The notes: generated from the letters alone by a model not told the origin. DNA of 64,000 nucleotides from Rheinheimera tangshanensis (GCF_014645135.1 NZ_BMLH01000002.1:186001-250000), one strand, 5' to 3'; shown: positions 15,229 through 25,346, counted from the stretch's first letter. Translations and numbers: made by a program.

Positions 15229-17790
15229 TTGAAGGATATAACAACTCTGAACAAAGCCCACCACCTTGTGGTTAGTCAGCTGCGTCGTTTGCGTAAGCTG
15301 GCTGCAGGCTATAAACAGGCTTATATCATTCAGGGCGCTTTACTTAAACTGTCAGAATTAGCGTCTGGCATTAAAGACATGCGTGAGTTTTATCCCGCTA
15401 TTCACCGGTTACTTAACCAGCAACTCAAAGCCGATAATTTTTATGTAGTGCTCTGTGAGCAGGACCAACAGTTTTCGTTGGAATATTTTGCAGATGAAAA
15501 AGATCAACGAGCCTTGTTAGATGCGCCATCGGATGCATTTGCTTCAGGTTTGACTGGATATGTAGCCCGCACTAAACAAGCCCTGCTGTGTGATCAGGAC
15601 GAGTATCGCCGACTGGTAGAAACAGGCGATATTACGGCTCAGGGGACCGCCAGTCAGTATTGGTTGGGCGTACCTTTATGTCGTGGTGAAAAAGTGATTG
15701 GGGTGATGGCGATTCAAAGCTACGACCCGGACTGTCGTTATAATCAACACGATTTAGCGCTGATCAGTAATATTGCGATTCATACAGTCACAGCCATCGA
15801 TAGAGTCAAAAGCCGGGAGCTTTTAGAGCAAACGGTTCGTGAACGTACTCAACAATTACGCAATACCAATCAGTCGCTGGAAAAAGAAATCCGTGAGCGG
15901 ACCAATGCAGAGCAGTTGCAGTCTGCTTTGTATAAAATTTCAGAAATGACAGCAAAAAGCACCGACATGATGAGTTTTTATCATGAAGTACACCAGATTT
16001 TGTCTGAATTGATGAAAGCTGATAACTGCTATATTGCTCTGTTAAACGAAGCCGGTGATCGCTTACATTTTCCGTTTTATTTGGATCAGTACACACCAAC
16101 GCCCAGAGAGCGTGCTTTGCAAAGTGGCTTAACTGAGTATGTGATCCGCTCTGGCGAAGCCAAATTAATCAGCCAGGCCCAGTTGTTAGAGCTTATCAAA
16201 ACGGGTGTAGTTGACCGTGTTCAATCTAGTCTTAATCACAGCTCTATGTCCACCAGTTGGCTAGGTGCGCCTTTGTTAGTGGGACCGCAGGTGTTAGGTG
16301 TTATTGCACTGCAATGTTATGACAATACCTATAGCTATAGCGAACAGGAGCTGAATCTTCTGCGTTTTGTTTCGCAGCATATAGCGGTGGCTATTTCTCG
16401 TAAGTTAAACACAGAGCAACAAAAGCAACAGCATGAAGAGCTGGAAAAACGTATTTTTGAACGCACCCGCGAATTGCGGCAAACCAATTTATTTTTGCGT
16501 TTACAGGTTGAAGAGCGAAAAAAAGCCGAAGAAAAACTTTTCCACGAAGCGAACCATGATGCTTTAACAGGTTTGGCGAATAGGCAAATGTTTTTAATGC
16601 AGTTGCGCCAGCGTTTTTCCTACCGTAATCGGGAGGCCACACCACGTTTTGCGTTGTTATTTATCGATTTAGACCGTTTTAAGCTGATTAACGATACCTT
16701 AGGTCACCATATTGGCGATTTATTTTTAATCGAAGTAAGTCGGCGTTTACAGCAAACAGTAAGGGAACATGACTTAGTCGCTCGTTTAGGTGGTGATGAG
16801 TTCGTTATTTTATTGGGGCAGATCCAGAGCGATGTTGACGCTGAGGAAGTGGCCGAGCGTTTAATTGAATCGTTGCGTCAGCCGATGATGCTTGAAGGCC
16901 AGCAGGTCTGTTCAGGCGCCAGCTTAGGTATTGCCTGTTATCAGCCTGACTATCAGAACGCCGATGAATTGTTACGCGATGCTGATGCGGCCATGTACCA
17001 GGCCAAGTCGTTTGGCCGAAACCGTTTTGTGATTTTTAATGATTCGATGCGTCAGCAAATGCTGCAAGAGTTAGGTCAGGAACAAGCCTTACAACAAGCT
17101 GTGGATCAACAACAGTTTGCTCCAGCATTCCGGCCTTTAGTGCAGGATAAAGACGTGCTTGGTTATCAAGTACTGTTGAACTGGCAACAGGGCGATGCGG
17201 CACAAAAAGCTGAATTAAGTCGTCAGGCGACTCAGGCTGGTTTAATGCCTGACATTGAACTGGAGCTGGTGCGGCAGATTTGTCAGAAAAATGCCAGTAC
17301 AGAACTCTTCAGCATGACATTGAGCAGTGGCCATCTGAACAATACCTTACTTTTTGATAAGCTCTGCAATGTGTTGCGCCATTCCATACTGCCATTACAT
17401 CAGCTTTGTATTGGCTTTAACGAAGCGGAATTGTTACGTTTAACCACCACTCAACTGGCCAACTTGCATCAGCTTAAGAGACTGGGGATCCGATTATTAT
17501 TGGATCAGTTTGCTGCTGAAGTGGCTGCGCTAGGTTTGCTTGTACAGTATCCGTTTGATTTTGTTGTCTTAGATACCGCCTTTAGCCGCAGTTTACAGCG
17601 CAGTGATCAGCGTAAACAGCTGCTGCAGGTCTTGCTAAGTTTGGCGCAGACCCACAAATACCGTCTGGTTGCTGCTGTGGCCGAAACTGACGAAAGCCGC
17701 TCTTATCTGACTCAGCTGGGATGCTGCTATTTTACCGATAGCAGCCCAGTCAGTGAAACTCAATCAGGACTTTTTCAGCAACTGGCGTAA
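15229..17790 (+). CDS. GAF-GAF-GGDEF diguanylate cyclase with degenerate EAL tail
   Basis: An 853-aa cytoplasmic protein. Two tandem GAF sensor domains (about 45-195 and 235-390) are each followed by a coiled coil ([40 protein letters not shown]). A complete GGDEF domain follows (about 440-600), with GGDEF at 521-525 and an RxxD inhibitory site (REHD) five residues before it. The last 240 residues resemble an EAL domain without its catalytic residues: FRPLVQDK and GYQVLLNW in place of [13 protein letters not shown] in place of the DDFGTG metal motif. It should make cyclic-di-GMP but not degrade it. The start is TTG; no in-frame ATG precedes the first GAF. The 3' end overlaps rep by 27 nt. Confidence 0.88.
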   Translation: MKDITTLNKAHHLVVSQLRRLRKLAAGYKQAYIIQGALLKLSELASGIKDMREFYPAIHRLLNQQLKADNFYVVLCEQDQQFSLEYFADEKDQRALLDAPSDAFASGLTGYVARTKQALLCDQDEYRRLVETGDITAQGTASQYWLGVPLCRGEKVIGVMAIQSYDPDCRYNQHDLALISNIAIHTVTAIDRVKSRELLEQTVRERTQQLRNTNQSLEKEIRERTNAEQLQSALYKISEMTAKSTDMMSFYHEVHQILSELMKADNCYIALLNEAGDRLHFPFYLDQYTPTPRERALQSGLTEYVIRSGEAKLISQAQLLELIKTGVVDRVQSSLNHSSMSTSWLGAPLLVGPQVLGVIALQCYDNTYSYSEQELNLLRFVSQHIAVAISRKLNTEQQKQQHEELEKRIFERTRELRQTNLFLRLQVEERKKAEEKLFHEANHDALTGLANRQMFLMQLRQRFSYRNREATPRFALLFIDLDRFKLINDTLGHHIGDLFLIEVSRRLQQTVREHDLVARLGGDEFVILLGQIQSDVDAEEVAERLIESLRQPMMLEGQQVCSGASLGIACYQPDYQNADELLRDADAAMYQAKSFGRNRFVIFNDSMRQQMLQELGQEQALQQAVDQQQFAPAFRPLVQDKDVLGYQVLLNWQQGDAAQKAELSRQATQAGLMPDIELELVRQICQKNASTELFSMTLSSGHLNNTLLFDKLCNVLRHSILPLHQLCIGFNEAELLRLTTTQLANLHQLKRLGIRLLLDQFAAEVAALGLLVQYPFDFVVLDTAFSRSLQRSDQRKQLLQVLLSLAQTHKYRLVAAVAETDESRSYLTQLGCCYFTDSSPVSETQSGLFQQLA

Positions 17791-19779
17791 TCTATCGATA
17801 TGCGCTAAACCTGTTTCCTGACGCTGCTGTTCTGTTTTCACAGGTGCCGCTTTGCTCCACTCCAAATCATCGGCAGGCAATTCATATAAAAACCGGCTTG
17901 GTTCTGGTTTGATCACTTCGCCGTACTGACGACGCTCGCGGGCATAAGTAAAAATCAGCTCACGTTGTGCTCTGGTGATACCTACATAAGCCAAGCGGCG
18001 CTCTTCTTCGACATTGTCTTCGTCTATGCTGCTTTGATGCGGTAATAAACCTTCTTCCATACCGACCATAAAGACATAAGGAAACTCCAGACCTTTCGAA
18101 GCGTGTAAGGTCAGCAGTTGCACCTGATCGGCCTCATCCTCCTGCTCCTGTCGTTCCATCATATCCCGTAGCGTCAGTTTGGTGACCACTTCGTTTAAAC
18201 TCAGCGGCTCTTCATCGTCTTTGCCTTCAAGCATTTCACTGATCCAGCGATACAGCTCATTGATATTCTTCAGTGCCATTTCCGCGGCTTTGGGGCTTGC
18301 GCTGCTTTCAAATAACCAGGCTTCGTACTGACTTTGCCGGATCAGATCTTTTACTGCTTCCTTTGGATCAGACCGCAGTGCATTGTCGGCGACATGATTA
18401 ATCCAGTTGGCAAAGTTCTGCACGGCTTGCAGGCCGCGTGCTGGCAAACGTTCTGCCAGCTCAGGCTCGAAGCAGGCGGCAAATAAGCTGATATGTTTTT
18501 CATTGGCCAGGCTGCCAATTCGCTCCAGCGTTGCCGCACCTATCTCGCGTTTTGGCGTGTTGATAATACGCAAAAACGCATTGTCATCGTCCTGATTCAC
18601 CAATAAGCGTAAATAGGCCATGATGTCTTTAATTTCAGCGCGGGAAAAAAACGAGGTCCCCCCTGAGACTTTGTAGGGGATTCGGTTGGTCATCAGGGCT
18701 TTTTCAAATACCCGTGCCTGATGGTTGCCGCGATACAGCAGCGCATATTCCTTGTACTGAGTACGATTAATAAAGCGATGCGAAATAATCTCAGCCACCA
18801 CTTTTTCGGCTTCATCTTCTTCATTGCGGGTCGGTAACACCCGTAAAGGCACGCCATAACCCAGCTCACTGAACAGTCGTTTATCGTACTCATGCGGGTT
18901 ATTGGCGATCAGAATATTGGCTGCTTTTAAAATGCGTTCGGCCGAGCGGTAGTTTTGCTCCAGCTTAATGACTTTTAAATTCGGAAAATCCTTGCCCAAG
19001 AGCACCAGATTTTGTGGTTTAGCGCCTCGCCAGGAATAAATCGACTGATCGTCGTCTCCTACCACAGTAAAACGCTGACGCTCACCGACCAGCCATTTCA
19101 CCAGTTCGTACTGGCTGGTATTGGTATCCTGATATTCATCTACCAACAGATACTGGATTTTTTGCTGCCATTTTTGCCGCACTTGTTCATTGGAAGCAAA
19201 CAGCAGGGTAGGCACCATAATTAAATCGTCAAAATCCAGCGCATTATAGGCCCGCAGTTGCTGGGCATATTGCTGGTAGAAATTAGCAAAGCTGATGCTT
19301 TGCGCATCAGTAGCGCGAGCCAGCGCTTGGCCTGGTAAAGTTAAATCGTTTTTCCATGAGGATATTTTACCTTGCAGCGCTTTCAGTAAATCTTTATCAC
19401 CTTGCAGTTCGGTATCGGTCAGCTCTTTGAGCAGCGCCATGCTGTCCTGATCGTCAAATAGCGTAAAGTTCGGCTTATACCCAATAGCGCGGTATTCCTT
19501 TTTCAGGATCTCAAGACCCAAGGTGTGAAAGGTAGAAACAGTTAAACCCCGTAACAAAGGGCGTTCCAGCTGATGTTTAATCCGCTCTTTCATTTCGCGG
19601 GCAGCTTTATTGGTAAAAGTCACGGCCGCTATATGTTTAGCGGGCACACCACATTGCTGAATTAAATAGGCAATTTTATTGGTAATGACCCGGGTTTTGC
19701 CACTGCCAGCACCAGCCAGCACCAGGCAAGGCCCGCTGATATAATGCACCGCATCGTTTTGTTGAGAGTTAAGTTTCAT
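17764..19779 (-). CDS. rep: ATP-dependent DNA helicase Rep
   Basis: A 671-aa superfamily 1A helicase, the same size as E. coli Rep (673 aa). Motif Ia/[21 protein letters not shown] carries Walker A K28. Motif II is VDEYQDTN, motif [17 protein letters not shown], and motifs IV-VI include [18 protein letters not shown] and VGITRAQ. The N-terminus [11 protein letters not shown] and ITNKIAYL match Rep rather than UvrD. It removes proteins ahead of the replication fork and restarts stalled forks. It converges on the GGDEF gene with overlapping 3' ends. Confidence 0.95.
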   Translation of the reverse strand: MKLNSQQNDAVHYISGPCLVLAGAGSGKTRVITNKIAYLIQQCGVPAKHIAAVTFTNKAAREMKERIKHQLERPLLRGLTVSTFHTLGLEILKKEYRAIGYKPNFTLFDDQDSMALLKELTDTELQGDKDLLKALQGKISSWKNDLTLPGQALARATDAQSISFANFYQQYAQQLRAYNALDFDDLIMVPTLLFASNEQVRQKWQQKIQYLLVDEYQDTNTSQYELVKWLVGERQRFTVVGDDDQSIYSWRGAKPQNLVLLGKDFPNLKVIKLEQNYRSAERILKAANILIANNPHEYDKRLFSELGYGVPLRVLPTRNEEDEAEKVVAEIISHRFINRTQYKEYALLYRGNHQARVFEKALMTNRIPYKVSGGTSFFSRAEIKDIMAYLRLLVNQDDDNAFLRIINTPKREIGAATLERIGSLANEKHISLFAACFEPELAERLPARGLQAVQNFANWINHVADNALRSDPKEAVKDLIRQSQYEAWLFESSASPKAAEMALKNINELYRWISEMLEGKDDEEPLSLNEVVTKLTLRDMMERQEQEDEADQVQLLTLHASKGLEFPYVFMVGMEEGLLPHQSSIDEDNVEEERRLAYVGITRAQRELIFTYARERRQYGEVIKPEPSRFLYELPADDLEWSKAAPVKTEQQRQETGLAHIDRLRQLLKKS

Positions 19780-19940
19780 CAGGCACCTTTCACAGAAGGA
19801 CGCTAGTTTAACTCAAATTGACCGGGCAGAGGCGCGCTGATTTCTGCACAAAACGAGCAAGTCCGGTAAATATGCGGCAGAATGGATCCACCTTGAGCCT
19901 CAAGGCTCGTAGAATAAACTGATGCTACAGGAGCTAGACC

Positions 19941-20195
19941 ATGATTGATCCAAAAAAGATTGAAGAAATTGCCAAACAAATTGGCGCCGCTATCCCACCT
20001 AAAATGCGTGAGATGGCCGATGATGTTGAAAACAAAGTAAAACAGGTGCTGCAGCAAAAACTCAGTCAGCTGGATTTTGTCTCCCGCGAAGAGTTTGATG
20101 TACAAACTCAGGTGCTGGCTAAAACCCGTGCCAAGTTGGATGAGCTGGAACGTCGTGTGGCTGAATTATCGGTTAAAGACGGTTCAGGAAACTAA
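19941..20195 (+). CDS. ubiK: Ubiquinone biosynthesis accessory factor UbiK
   Basis: An 84-aa protein of the BMFP/YqiC family: N-terminal amphipathic helix [20 protein letters not shown], then a C-terminal coiled coil ([20 protein letters not shown]). In E. coli UbiK trimerises, binds UbiJ and aids the later ring-modification steps of ubiquinone synthesis. It is followed after 14 nt by a secreted amidohydrolase gene in the same direction. Confidence 0.9.
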   Translation: MIDPKKIEEIAKQIGAAIPPKMREMADDVENKVKQVLQQKLSQLDFVSREEFDVQTQVLAKTRAKLDELERRVAELSVKDGSGN

Positions 20196-20209
20196 AGATA
20201 AGGGCGGTT

Positions 20210-21487
20210 ATGAAGTTAAGTCAGGTATCGGTATTGTTGGCTGGATTATTCAGCTCTGTGGTTTTAGCTCAGGTTGAGCAGGTGATCCAGGTTGGGCATT
20301 TGCTGGATGTGCGCACAGGGAACTACCAGAAAAATAAAGCTATTCTGGTTGACGAAGGTCGCATCAGCGCTATTGTTGATGCAAAAGATGCTCCCAAAAA
20401 CGTACAGATAATTGATTTATCTACCCATTATGTAGTGCCTGGCCTGATTGATATGCACGTACATTTAACTTCAGATCCGCAAAAACATGGCTACCGTGGT
20501 TTAGTGGAAACCCCAACCCGTGAAGCCATCTTTGGAGTCAGCGCGGCCAAGGCGACCTTAAAAGCAGGTTTTACCACAGTGCGTAATCTGGGAGCATCAG
20601 GTTATGCCGATGTGTCGCTTCGTGATGCTATTGAAGAGGGCGAAATTCAGGGACCTCGGATGCGGGTGGCGGCTAATACCATCTGTATCACAGGAGGGCA
20701 TTGTGATAATAATTTGCTGCCCCATATCTACAACGCACGCAGTGCTGGTGTAGCTAATGGTCCGGATGAAGTGCGCGCTAAAGTGCGGGAAAACATCAAA
20801 TACGGCGCTGATGTAATTAAGTTTGCAGCCACTGGTGGTGTGTTATCGAAAAACACTGATGTCAATGCCAGTCAGTATAACCTCGAAGAAATGAAAGCCT
20901 TAATAGACGAAGCTCATGACAGGGGCAGGATAGTGGCAGCCCATGCTCACGGTTTACAGGGGATTAAACGCGCGATTGAAGCCGGCGTCGACTCGATTGA
21001 ACACGGCAGTTTTATTGATGATGAAGCCATTAAACTGGCGAAAAAACACGGCACTTATTTAGTCATGGATGTGTACGTCAGCGACTTTATCTTAAGTGAA
21101 GGTGAAAAAGCTGGCATTTTGCCTGAGTCTTTAGCCAAAGAGAAAAAAGTAGGTTTACTGCAACGGCAAAACTTCCAAAAAGCGGTCAAAGCCGGTGTGA
21201 AAATGGCCTACGGTACCGACGCGGGAGTCTACACTCATGGTTTAAACGGCCGTCAGTTTGCTTATATGGTGCAGTGGGGCATGACGCCTTTGCAGGCGAT
21301 TCAGGCCGCCACAGTCAATGCTGGTACTTTGTTGAACTGGAGAAATGAGCAAGGCCAACAAAATGTCGGTGTGCTGGAAGTTGGGGCTTTTGCTGATTTA
21401 GTCGCCTTGTCTGCAGACCCGTTGCAACAAATCAAAACCCTGGAACAACCCGTAAAGGTGGTGAAGTCAGGCCAACAAGTGTTATAA
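20210..21487 (+). CDS. Secreted amidohydrolase (paralogue of the gene at 5426)
   Basis: A 425-aa periplasmic amidohydrolase: signal peptide MKLSQVSVLLAGLFSSVVLA, metal ligands H83/H85 (DMHVHL), K204 (VIKFAATGG), His in VAAHAHG, His in SIEHGS and Asp in YGTDAG. The segment [16 protein letters not shown]-like ([15 protein letters not shown]) and AIQAAT near the C-terminus are shared almost verbatim with the protein at 5426. Likely a peptidase or imidopeptidase of the Xaa-Pro dipeptidase branch; substrate unknown. The first half differs from the paralogue, notably TICITGGHCDNN against [12 protein letters not shown], so specificity probably differs. Confidence 0.83.
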   Translation: MKLSQVSVLLAGLFSSVVLAQVEQVIQVGHLLDVRTGNYQKNKAILVDEGRISAIVDAKDAPKNVQIIDLSTHYVVPGLIDMHVHLTSDPQKHGYRGLVETPTREAIFGVSAAKATLKAGFTTVRNLGASGYADVSLRDAIEEGEIQGPRMRVAANTICITGGHCDNNLLPHIYNARSAGVANGPDEVRAKVRENIKYGADVIKFAATGGVLSKNTDVNASQYNLEEMKALIDEAHDRGRIVAAHAHGLQGIKRAIEAGVDSIEHGSFIDDEAIKLAKKHGTYLVMDVYVSDFILSEGEKAGILPESLAKEKKVGLLQRQNFQKAVKAGVKMAYGTDAGVYTHGLNGRQFAYMVQWGMTPLQAIQAATVNAGTLLNWRNEQGQQNVGVLEVGAFADLVALSADPLQQIKTLEQPVKVVKSGQQVL

Positions 21488-21497
21488 AACCTTCAGT

Positions 21498-21536
21498 AGT
21501 AGCATTAGATATTCTAATGCTACTGTCACACTTTTT
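21498..21536 (+). terminator. Terminator-like hairpin after amidohydrolase
   Basis: A perfect 11-bp stem (AGTAGCATTAG, ATATT loop, CTAATGCTACT; 21498-21524). The CTTTTTCT tract begins 7 nt later, so it is strong as structure but imperfect as an intrinsic terminator. Confidence 0.6.
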
Positions 21537-21616
21537 CTCGTCTTTCTTACACAGTCCTGTCATGACCCTACTGAATAATGATACCCAGTTTAATGACTGA
21601 TAACGGGAAAGACCTG

Positions 21617-21961
21617 ATGAAAATATTCACTGCTGTAGCTCTGACTTTAGCCTTTGTAGCTGCACAAGCACAAGCCAGTTATCTGTATTCCAATACAGAA
21701 TACTGCGAGTTAGCTAATGATAAGGCGCAATCTGCTTTACTGAGCGCGTACAGTAAAAAGTTAGGCGTGAAACCTTCCTATACAGAGTGTAGCCAATTGT
21801 TACGTCCTGCAACTGCCTTGGTGCAGGTGAAAGATGCAGAGGGACAAATCCGTTCTTTCTCTCGTGGTTCAGCCCGTAAATTGCCTGCTTCGTTGATCCA
21901 GCAATTAAAAGCCATGTCAGACAAAGAGCGTTTGATGGCTTTGACACAGATCTACGGATAA
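21617..21961 (+). CDS. Small secreted protein of unknown function
   Basis: A 114-aa protein with signal peptide (MKIFTAVALTLAFVAAQAQA). The mature form has two cysteines (YCELANDK, YTECSQLL) that could form a disulfide, and a basic, helical C-terminus (FSRGSARKLPASLIQQLKAM). The ATG at 21617 is preferred over 21578 because GGGAAA lies upstream and the signal peptide begins there. I do not recognise the family. It stands alone between the amidohydrolase terminator and the next small gene. Confidence 0.6.
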   Translation: MKIFTAVALTLAFVAAQAQASYLYSNTEYCELANDKAQSALLSAYSKKLGVKPSYTECSQLLRPATALVQVKDAEGQIRSFSRGSARKLPASLIQQLKAMSDKERLMALTQIYG

Positions 21962-22042
21962 TTTCACCCGTTTGTCACTTTCGCTCTGGGTACTGACTTG
22001 AAAACTCAGTAAAGTAGCTCCAGATAGAAAGCGGAGGTAACA

Positions 22043-22198
22043 ATGAGTGAATTTGATTTTGATTTAGACCATCTGGATTTTGACAGCGCAGAAAAGAACT
22101 CTGAGCTGAAACAAAAAGCCGCCGAAGCTGCAGCAGCTGAGCAAGCTCAGTTGCAGGATGATTCGGATGACTGCGCCAGCGGTGCCTGTAAAATTTAA
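22043..22198 (+). CDS. 51-residue acidic protein of unknown function
   Basis: Preceded by a strong ribosome site (GGAGG, 6-7 nt before ATG) and followed immediately by a 13-bp terminator, so very likely a real gene. The protein begins MSEFDFDLDHLDFDSAEKNS, with alternating Asp and hydrophobic residues. A helical Ala/Glu/Lys stretch follows, and it ends DDCASGACKI with a CxxxxC pair. There is no signal peptide or membrane segment. I do not recognise a family. The cysteine pair may bind metal or form a disulfide, but that is speculation. Confidence 0.65.
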   Translation: MSEFDFDLDHLDFDSAEKNSELKQKAAEAAAAEQAQLQDDSDDCASGACKI

Positions 22199-22979
22199 TA
22201 ATAAGCCGATGACTTTGCTCATCGGCTTATTTTTTATGGCGACAATTTCACTTGCCGCAGCTCCGGCAGTTGCAAAATTATCGCCAGCACAGCGCATTGA
22301 CTCAAAGCATCTTGGTTATGAACTGCAATACTGGGTTTATACGCCTGAACAGGACGCTGCATCTGCATTACCTTCTTTATATGTGACTGACGGTGCTGCT
22401 TACCTGGCGGCAGGGCAGATGGAGCAAATACTGGATAACGAAATTAAACAGGGCAGAATTCAGCCTCTGCATGTGATTTTTGTCGATAGCCGTGACCCTG
22501 ACAATCTGAGGAACAATAGAAGAAACCAAGAGTTTATGTGTAATTCACAGTACGCTTCTTTTTATAAAGAAGAGTTGATTCCAGCTGTGGAGAGACAATA
22601 CAAAAGTCTGCAGGACAGAGCTCAGAGAGGGATTATGGGCTTATCTTTTGGGGGAACCAATGCTGCATGTTTTGGCTTGCTTTTACCTGATCTGTTTTCA
22701 AAAATAGGGATGCATTCACCTGCGTCCGGCCAGCATTTGAACGTACTGACTCAAATGTATAAAAAAAGCTCGTTTTCTGAGCTGAAGTTTTTTCACTCGG
22801 TGGGCACAAAGAATGACAATCTGGGGGCTAACCGCAAGTTTCACCGTGTACTGAAGGCCAAGGGCTATCAAACCCATTTTATAGAAGTACGTTATGGTCA
22901 TGACTGGGATAACTGGCGGCCATTAATCGATGACTTACTGCAAAGCTTGTATCCAGCCAGCTTAATAACGGCTAACTAA
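22167..22979 (+). CDS. Secreted alpha/beta-hydrolase esterase
   Basis: About 270 aa, of the putative esterase family (PF00756-like, as in enterochelin esterase and esterase D). The nucleophile elbow is GLSFGG, with an upstream FVDSRDPDN segment, a conserved MGLSFGGTNAACF context and the catalytic His probably in RYGHDWDNW. A hydrophobic stretch (LLIGLFFMATISLAAAPAVA) is a signal peptide. The start is uncertain: 22158 and 22167 give a basic n-region and overlap the small upstream gene; 22209 lies inside the terminator hairpin; 22236 lies directly after its T-tract. I chose 22167 because AGGA is suitably spaced. The substrate is unknown; nothing nearby indicates siderophore use. Confidence 0.75.
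   Translation: MTAPAVPVKFNNKPMTLLIGLFFMATISLAAAPAVAKLSPAQRIDSKHLGYELQYWVYTPEQDAASALPSLYVTDGAAYLAAGQMEQILDNEIKQGRIQPLHVIFVDSRDPDNLRNNRRNQEFMCNSQYASFYKEELIPAVERQYKSLQDRAQRGIMGLSFGGTNAACFGLLLPDLFSKIGMHSPASGQHLNVLTQMYKKSSFSELKFFHSVGTKNDNLGANRKFHRVLKAKGYQTHFIEVRYGHDWDNWRPLIDDLLQSLYPASLITAN
22200..22235 (+). terminator. Intrinsic terminator inside the esterase start region
   Basis: A perfect 13-bp stem (22200-22212 with 22219-22231, CTTTGC loop) followed by a T run to 22235, starting 2 nt after the stop of the 51-aa gene. The right arm and T-tract are also the signal-peptide codons of the esterase frame. Confidence 0.85.
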
Positions 22980-23085
22980 TCCCTTTAATCGATTGAGTGT
23001 ATTTGTTTATTTCATTTTTTGAAATGAAGGCCCCCGCTTATGCTGTGTCGGCAGGATAGAGCGAACTCCAAAGAGGGTCATAACA

Positions 23086-24594
23086 ATGTTTCAAAAATCA
23101 GCCTTAGTCGTAGCTTTAGGTTTGTCTTTAGCTGTGCAAGCAAACACTTTAACCAGAGACAATGGTGCCCCGGTTGGGGATAATCAGAATTCTACTACAG
23201 CAGGTGCGAACGGCAGTGTGTTACTGCAGGACGTACACCTGATCCAGAAATTACAACGTTTTGCCCGTGAGCGTATTCCTGAACGTGTTGTGCATGCTCG
23301 TGGTACTGGTGCTCATGGCGAGTTTGTTGCGACTGACGATTTATCCGATTTAACCATAGCTGCGCCTTTCGCCGACCAGGGGAAAAAGACACCGGTTTTT
23401 GTGCGTTTCTCCACCGTTATTCATGGTAATCACAGCCCTGAGACGTTGCGTGATCCCCGTGGTTTCGCCGTCAAGTTTTATTCTGATCAGGGCAACTGGG
23501 ACTTAGTGGGCAACAACCTGCCGGTATTTTTTATTCGTGATGCAATTAAATTTCCGGACATGGTGCATTCATTAAAACCTTCCCCAATCGACAATATGCA
23601 GGACCCGAATCGTGTGTTCGACTTTATGTCGCACGAACCTGGCTCTACCCAGATGCTGACTTTTGTCTACTCAGACTTAGGTACGCCAGCCAGCTACCGT
23701 GAAATGGATGGTTTTGGTGTGCATGCATACAAGTTCATTAATGACCAAGGAAAGGTGCACTATGTTAAGTTCAACTGGAAGAGCCAGCAGGGGGTGAAAT
23801 CTCTGGACGCAGACGCTGTGACTAAAACTCAGGGCATGGATTTTAACCACCTGACCCGTGATTTATATCAGAACATCAATGCAGGCAATAATCCGAAGTG
23901 GGATTTGTATGTGCAGGTGATTACACCGGATCAACTGGATGATTTTGACTTTAACCCGCTGGATGCCACTAAAACCTGGCCTGGTGTGAAAGAACGTAAA
24001 GTCGGTACCATGACGCTGAACCGTATGCCGGATAACTTCTTTGAAGAAACTGAGCAATCAGCTTTTGCGCCAGCCAATCTGATCCCGGGAATAGAGCCAT
24101 CAGAAGACCGTTTATTGCAAGGTCGTATTTTCTCTTATTCAGATACTCAGTTGTATCGTTTAGGTGCAAATCACAGCCAGTTGCCCATCAATAAAGCCAA
24201 AGTGATGGTGGATAACCACAATCAGGATGGCGCTATGAATTTGGGTAACAGCAAGTCCAATGTCAATTACGAACCAAGCCGGATTGAACCTAAAGCTGTG
24301 GTAACAGCTGCCCGCGCTGTCGAAACAAAGTTAGATGGCACAGTGATGCAAAAAGCCATCAGTAAACAAGACAACTTCAGTCAGGCTGGTGCTTTATACC
24401 GCAGCTTTGATAAACAGCAACAAGCCAATCTAATTCGCAACCTGGCAGGTGATTTAGGTCAGGTAAAAGATGCTGTAACCAAACACAAAATGCTGGCGCA
24501 TTTTTACAAAGCGGACAGCGAGTATGGCACTCGCTTAACTAAAGCGGTTAACGGCGACTTAACACAAGTGCAGCAAATCGCTTTGTCTTTGTAA
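23086..24594 (+). CDS. katB: Periplasmic haem catalase KatB
   Basis: A 502-aa monofunctional clade-type catalase with a signal peptide (MFQKSALVVALGLSLAVQA), so exported. Catalytic H70 (PERVVHARG), N144 (LVGNNLPVFF), the conserved FVRFSTV and RDPRGFAVKFY segments, and proximal haem ligand Y352 in RIFSYSDTQLYRLG are all intact. It converts hydrogen peroxide to water and oxygen. An AGAGGG ribosome site precedes the ATG. An ankyrin-repeat gene follows, as in the katB-ankB pair of Pseudomonas aeruginosa. A strong terminator and a repeat lie between the two here. Confidence 0.93.
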   Translation: MFQKSALVVALGLSLAVQANTLTRDNGAPVGDNQNSTTAGANGSVLLQDVHLIQKLQRFARERIPERVVHARGTGAHGEFVATDDLSDLTIAAPFADQGKKTPVFVRFSTVIHGNHSPETLRDPRGFAVKFYSDQGNWDLVGNNLPVFFIRDAIKFPDMVHSLKPSPIDNMQDPNRVFDFMSHEPGSTQMLTFVYSDLGTPASYREMDGFGVHAYKFINDQGKVHYVKFNWKSQQGVKSLDADAVTKTQGMDFNHLTRDLYQNINAGNNPKWDLYVQVITPDQLDDFDFNPLDATKTWPGVKERKVGTMTLNRMPDNFFEETEQSAFAPANLIPGIEPSEDRLLQGRIFSYSDTQLYRLGANHSQLPINKAKVMVDNHNQDGAMNLGNSKSNVNYEPSRIEPKAVVTAARAVETKLDGTVMQKAISKQDNFSQAGALYRSFDKQQQANLIRNLAGDLGQVKDAVTKHKMLAHFYKADSEYGTRLTKAVNGDLTQVQQIALSL

Positions 24595-24609
24595 CCCAAC
24601 CTTTGGTGC

Positions 24610-24648
24610 AGGTCAGTTGGTCTCATCCCTGCCAACTGACCTTTTTTT
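24610..24648 (+). terminator. katB terminator
   Basis: AGGTCAGTTGG and CCAACTGACCT form a perfect 11-bp stem with an 11-nt loop, followed by seven T residues. Confidence 0.9.
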
Positions 24649-24715
24649 GAAGCCCTGCGAAACTCGTATGCTCTGTCCTGCACCCAGGGTGAGTTTCGCA
24701 GGCACTTATTACCTT

Positions 24716-24775
24716 TTGTACTTGAAGCCTTAGCTTTGTTGAACACGAGACGAGCAGGGTAAACCAACCCCTACA
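24716..24775. repeat. Palindromic intergenic repeat, copy B
   Basis: TTGTACTTGAAGC (24716-24728) repeats 2712-2724 exactly. Downstream, a GACGAGCAGGGTAAACC-to-CCCCTACA segment (about 24750-24773) resembles GACGGGCGGGTACAAGACC-to-CCCCTACA at 45131-45160. It lies between katB and ankB. Confidence 0.45.
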
Positions 24776-24842
24776 ACATCGTCTTGCTGTAACTCTGAGT
24801 GCTTTAGGGAATCTATAGCTCTATATTTGAGGCATTTATCTG

Positions 24843-25346
24843 ATGCGATTATTACTACTGAGTCTGATGCTGTTAAGTACTATGCTGAGCTCTGAAGAAC
24901 AAGCCTCTGATCCATTGGAACAACTCACGTCTTACTTCTTTGCAGCTGCCCGCACTGGTGATGTTGTCGTTTTGAATGAGTTTTTAAAGCAGGGGTTTCC
25001 GGTTGATCAGCGCAATAGTCAAAGTTATACCGCGTTGATGGTGGCGACTTATGCCGGTCAGCAGCAAGCTGTTGAATTATTACTGCAACAAGGGGCAGAC
25101 GCCTGCTTACGCGATAAACGTGGTCATACCGCTATGATGGGAGCCATAGTAAAAGCCGAATGGACTATAGGAAAAATTCTGTATCCTATTGACTGTAAGG
25201 AAGACAAATCAGTGGATGCGAAGACTCCTGTGACAGACAAAGAAAAAATGACGGTAGCGCAGTTTGCTGCAGTTTTTGGCCAGAGCGAAAAACTACAGCA
25301 ACTGGCAGAAGATATTCAGGCTAAACAGCAGGCTAGTCGGGATTAG
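24843..25346 (+). CDS. ankB: Exported ankyrin-repeat protein (AnkB-like)
   Basis: A 167-aa protein with a hydrophobic N-terminus (MRLLLLSLMLLSTMLSS, signal peptide or anchor). Ankyrin repeats follow at about residues 28-115: FFAAARTGDVVVLNEFLKQG, YTALMVATYAGQQQAVELLL, HTAMMGAIVKAEW, then a degenerate TVAQFAAVFGQSEKL. In P. aeruginosa the periplasmic ankyrin protein AnkB supports KatB activity; the pairing with an exported catalase here argues for the same role. The 3' end overlaps the convergent Rid gene by 4 nt. Confidence 0.78.
   Translation: MRLLLLSLMLLSTMLSSEEQASDPLEQLTSYFFAAARTGDVVVLNEFLKQGFPVDQRNSQSYTALMVATYAGQQQAVELLLQQGADACLRDKRGHTAMMGAIVKAEWTIGKILYPIDCKEDKSVDAKTPVTDKEKMTVAQFAAVFGQSEKLQQLAEDIQAKQQASRD

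Noticed and set aside
19803-20105. Leftward 100-aa frame overlapping ubiK
   Set aside because: Antisense shadow of ubiK and the rep promoter region; ubiK is well supported.
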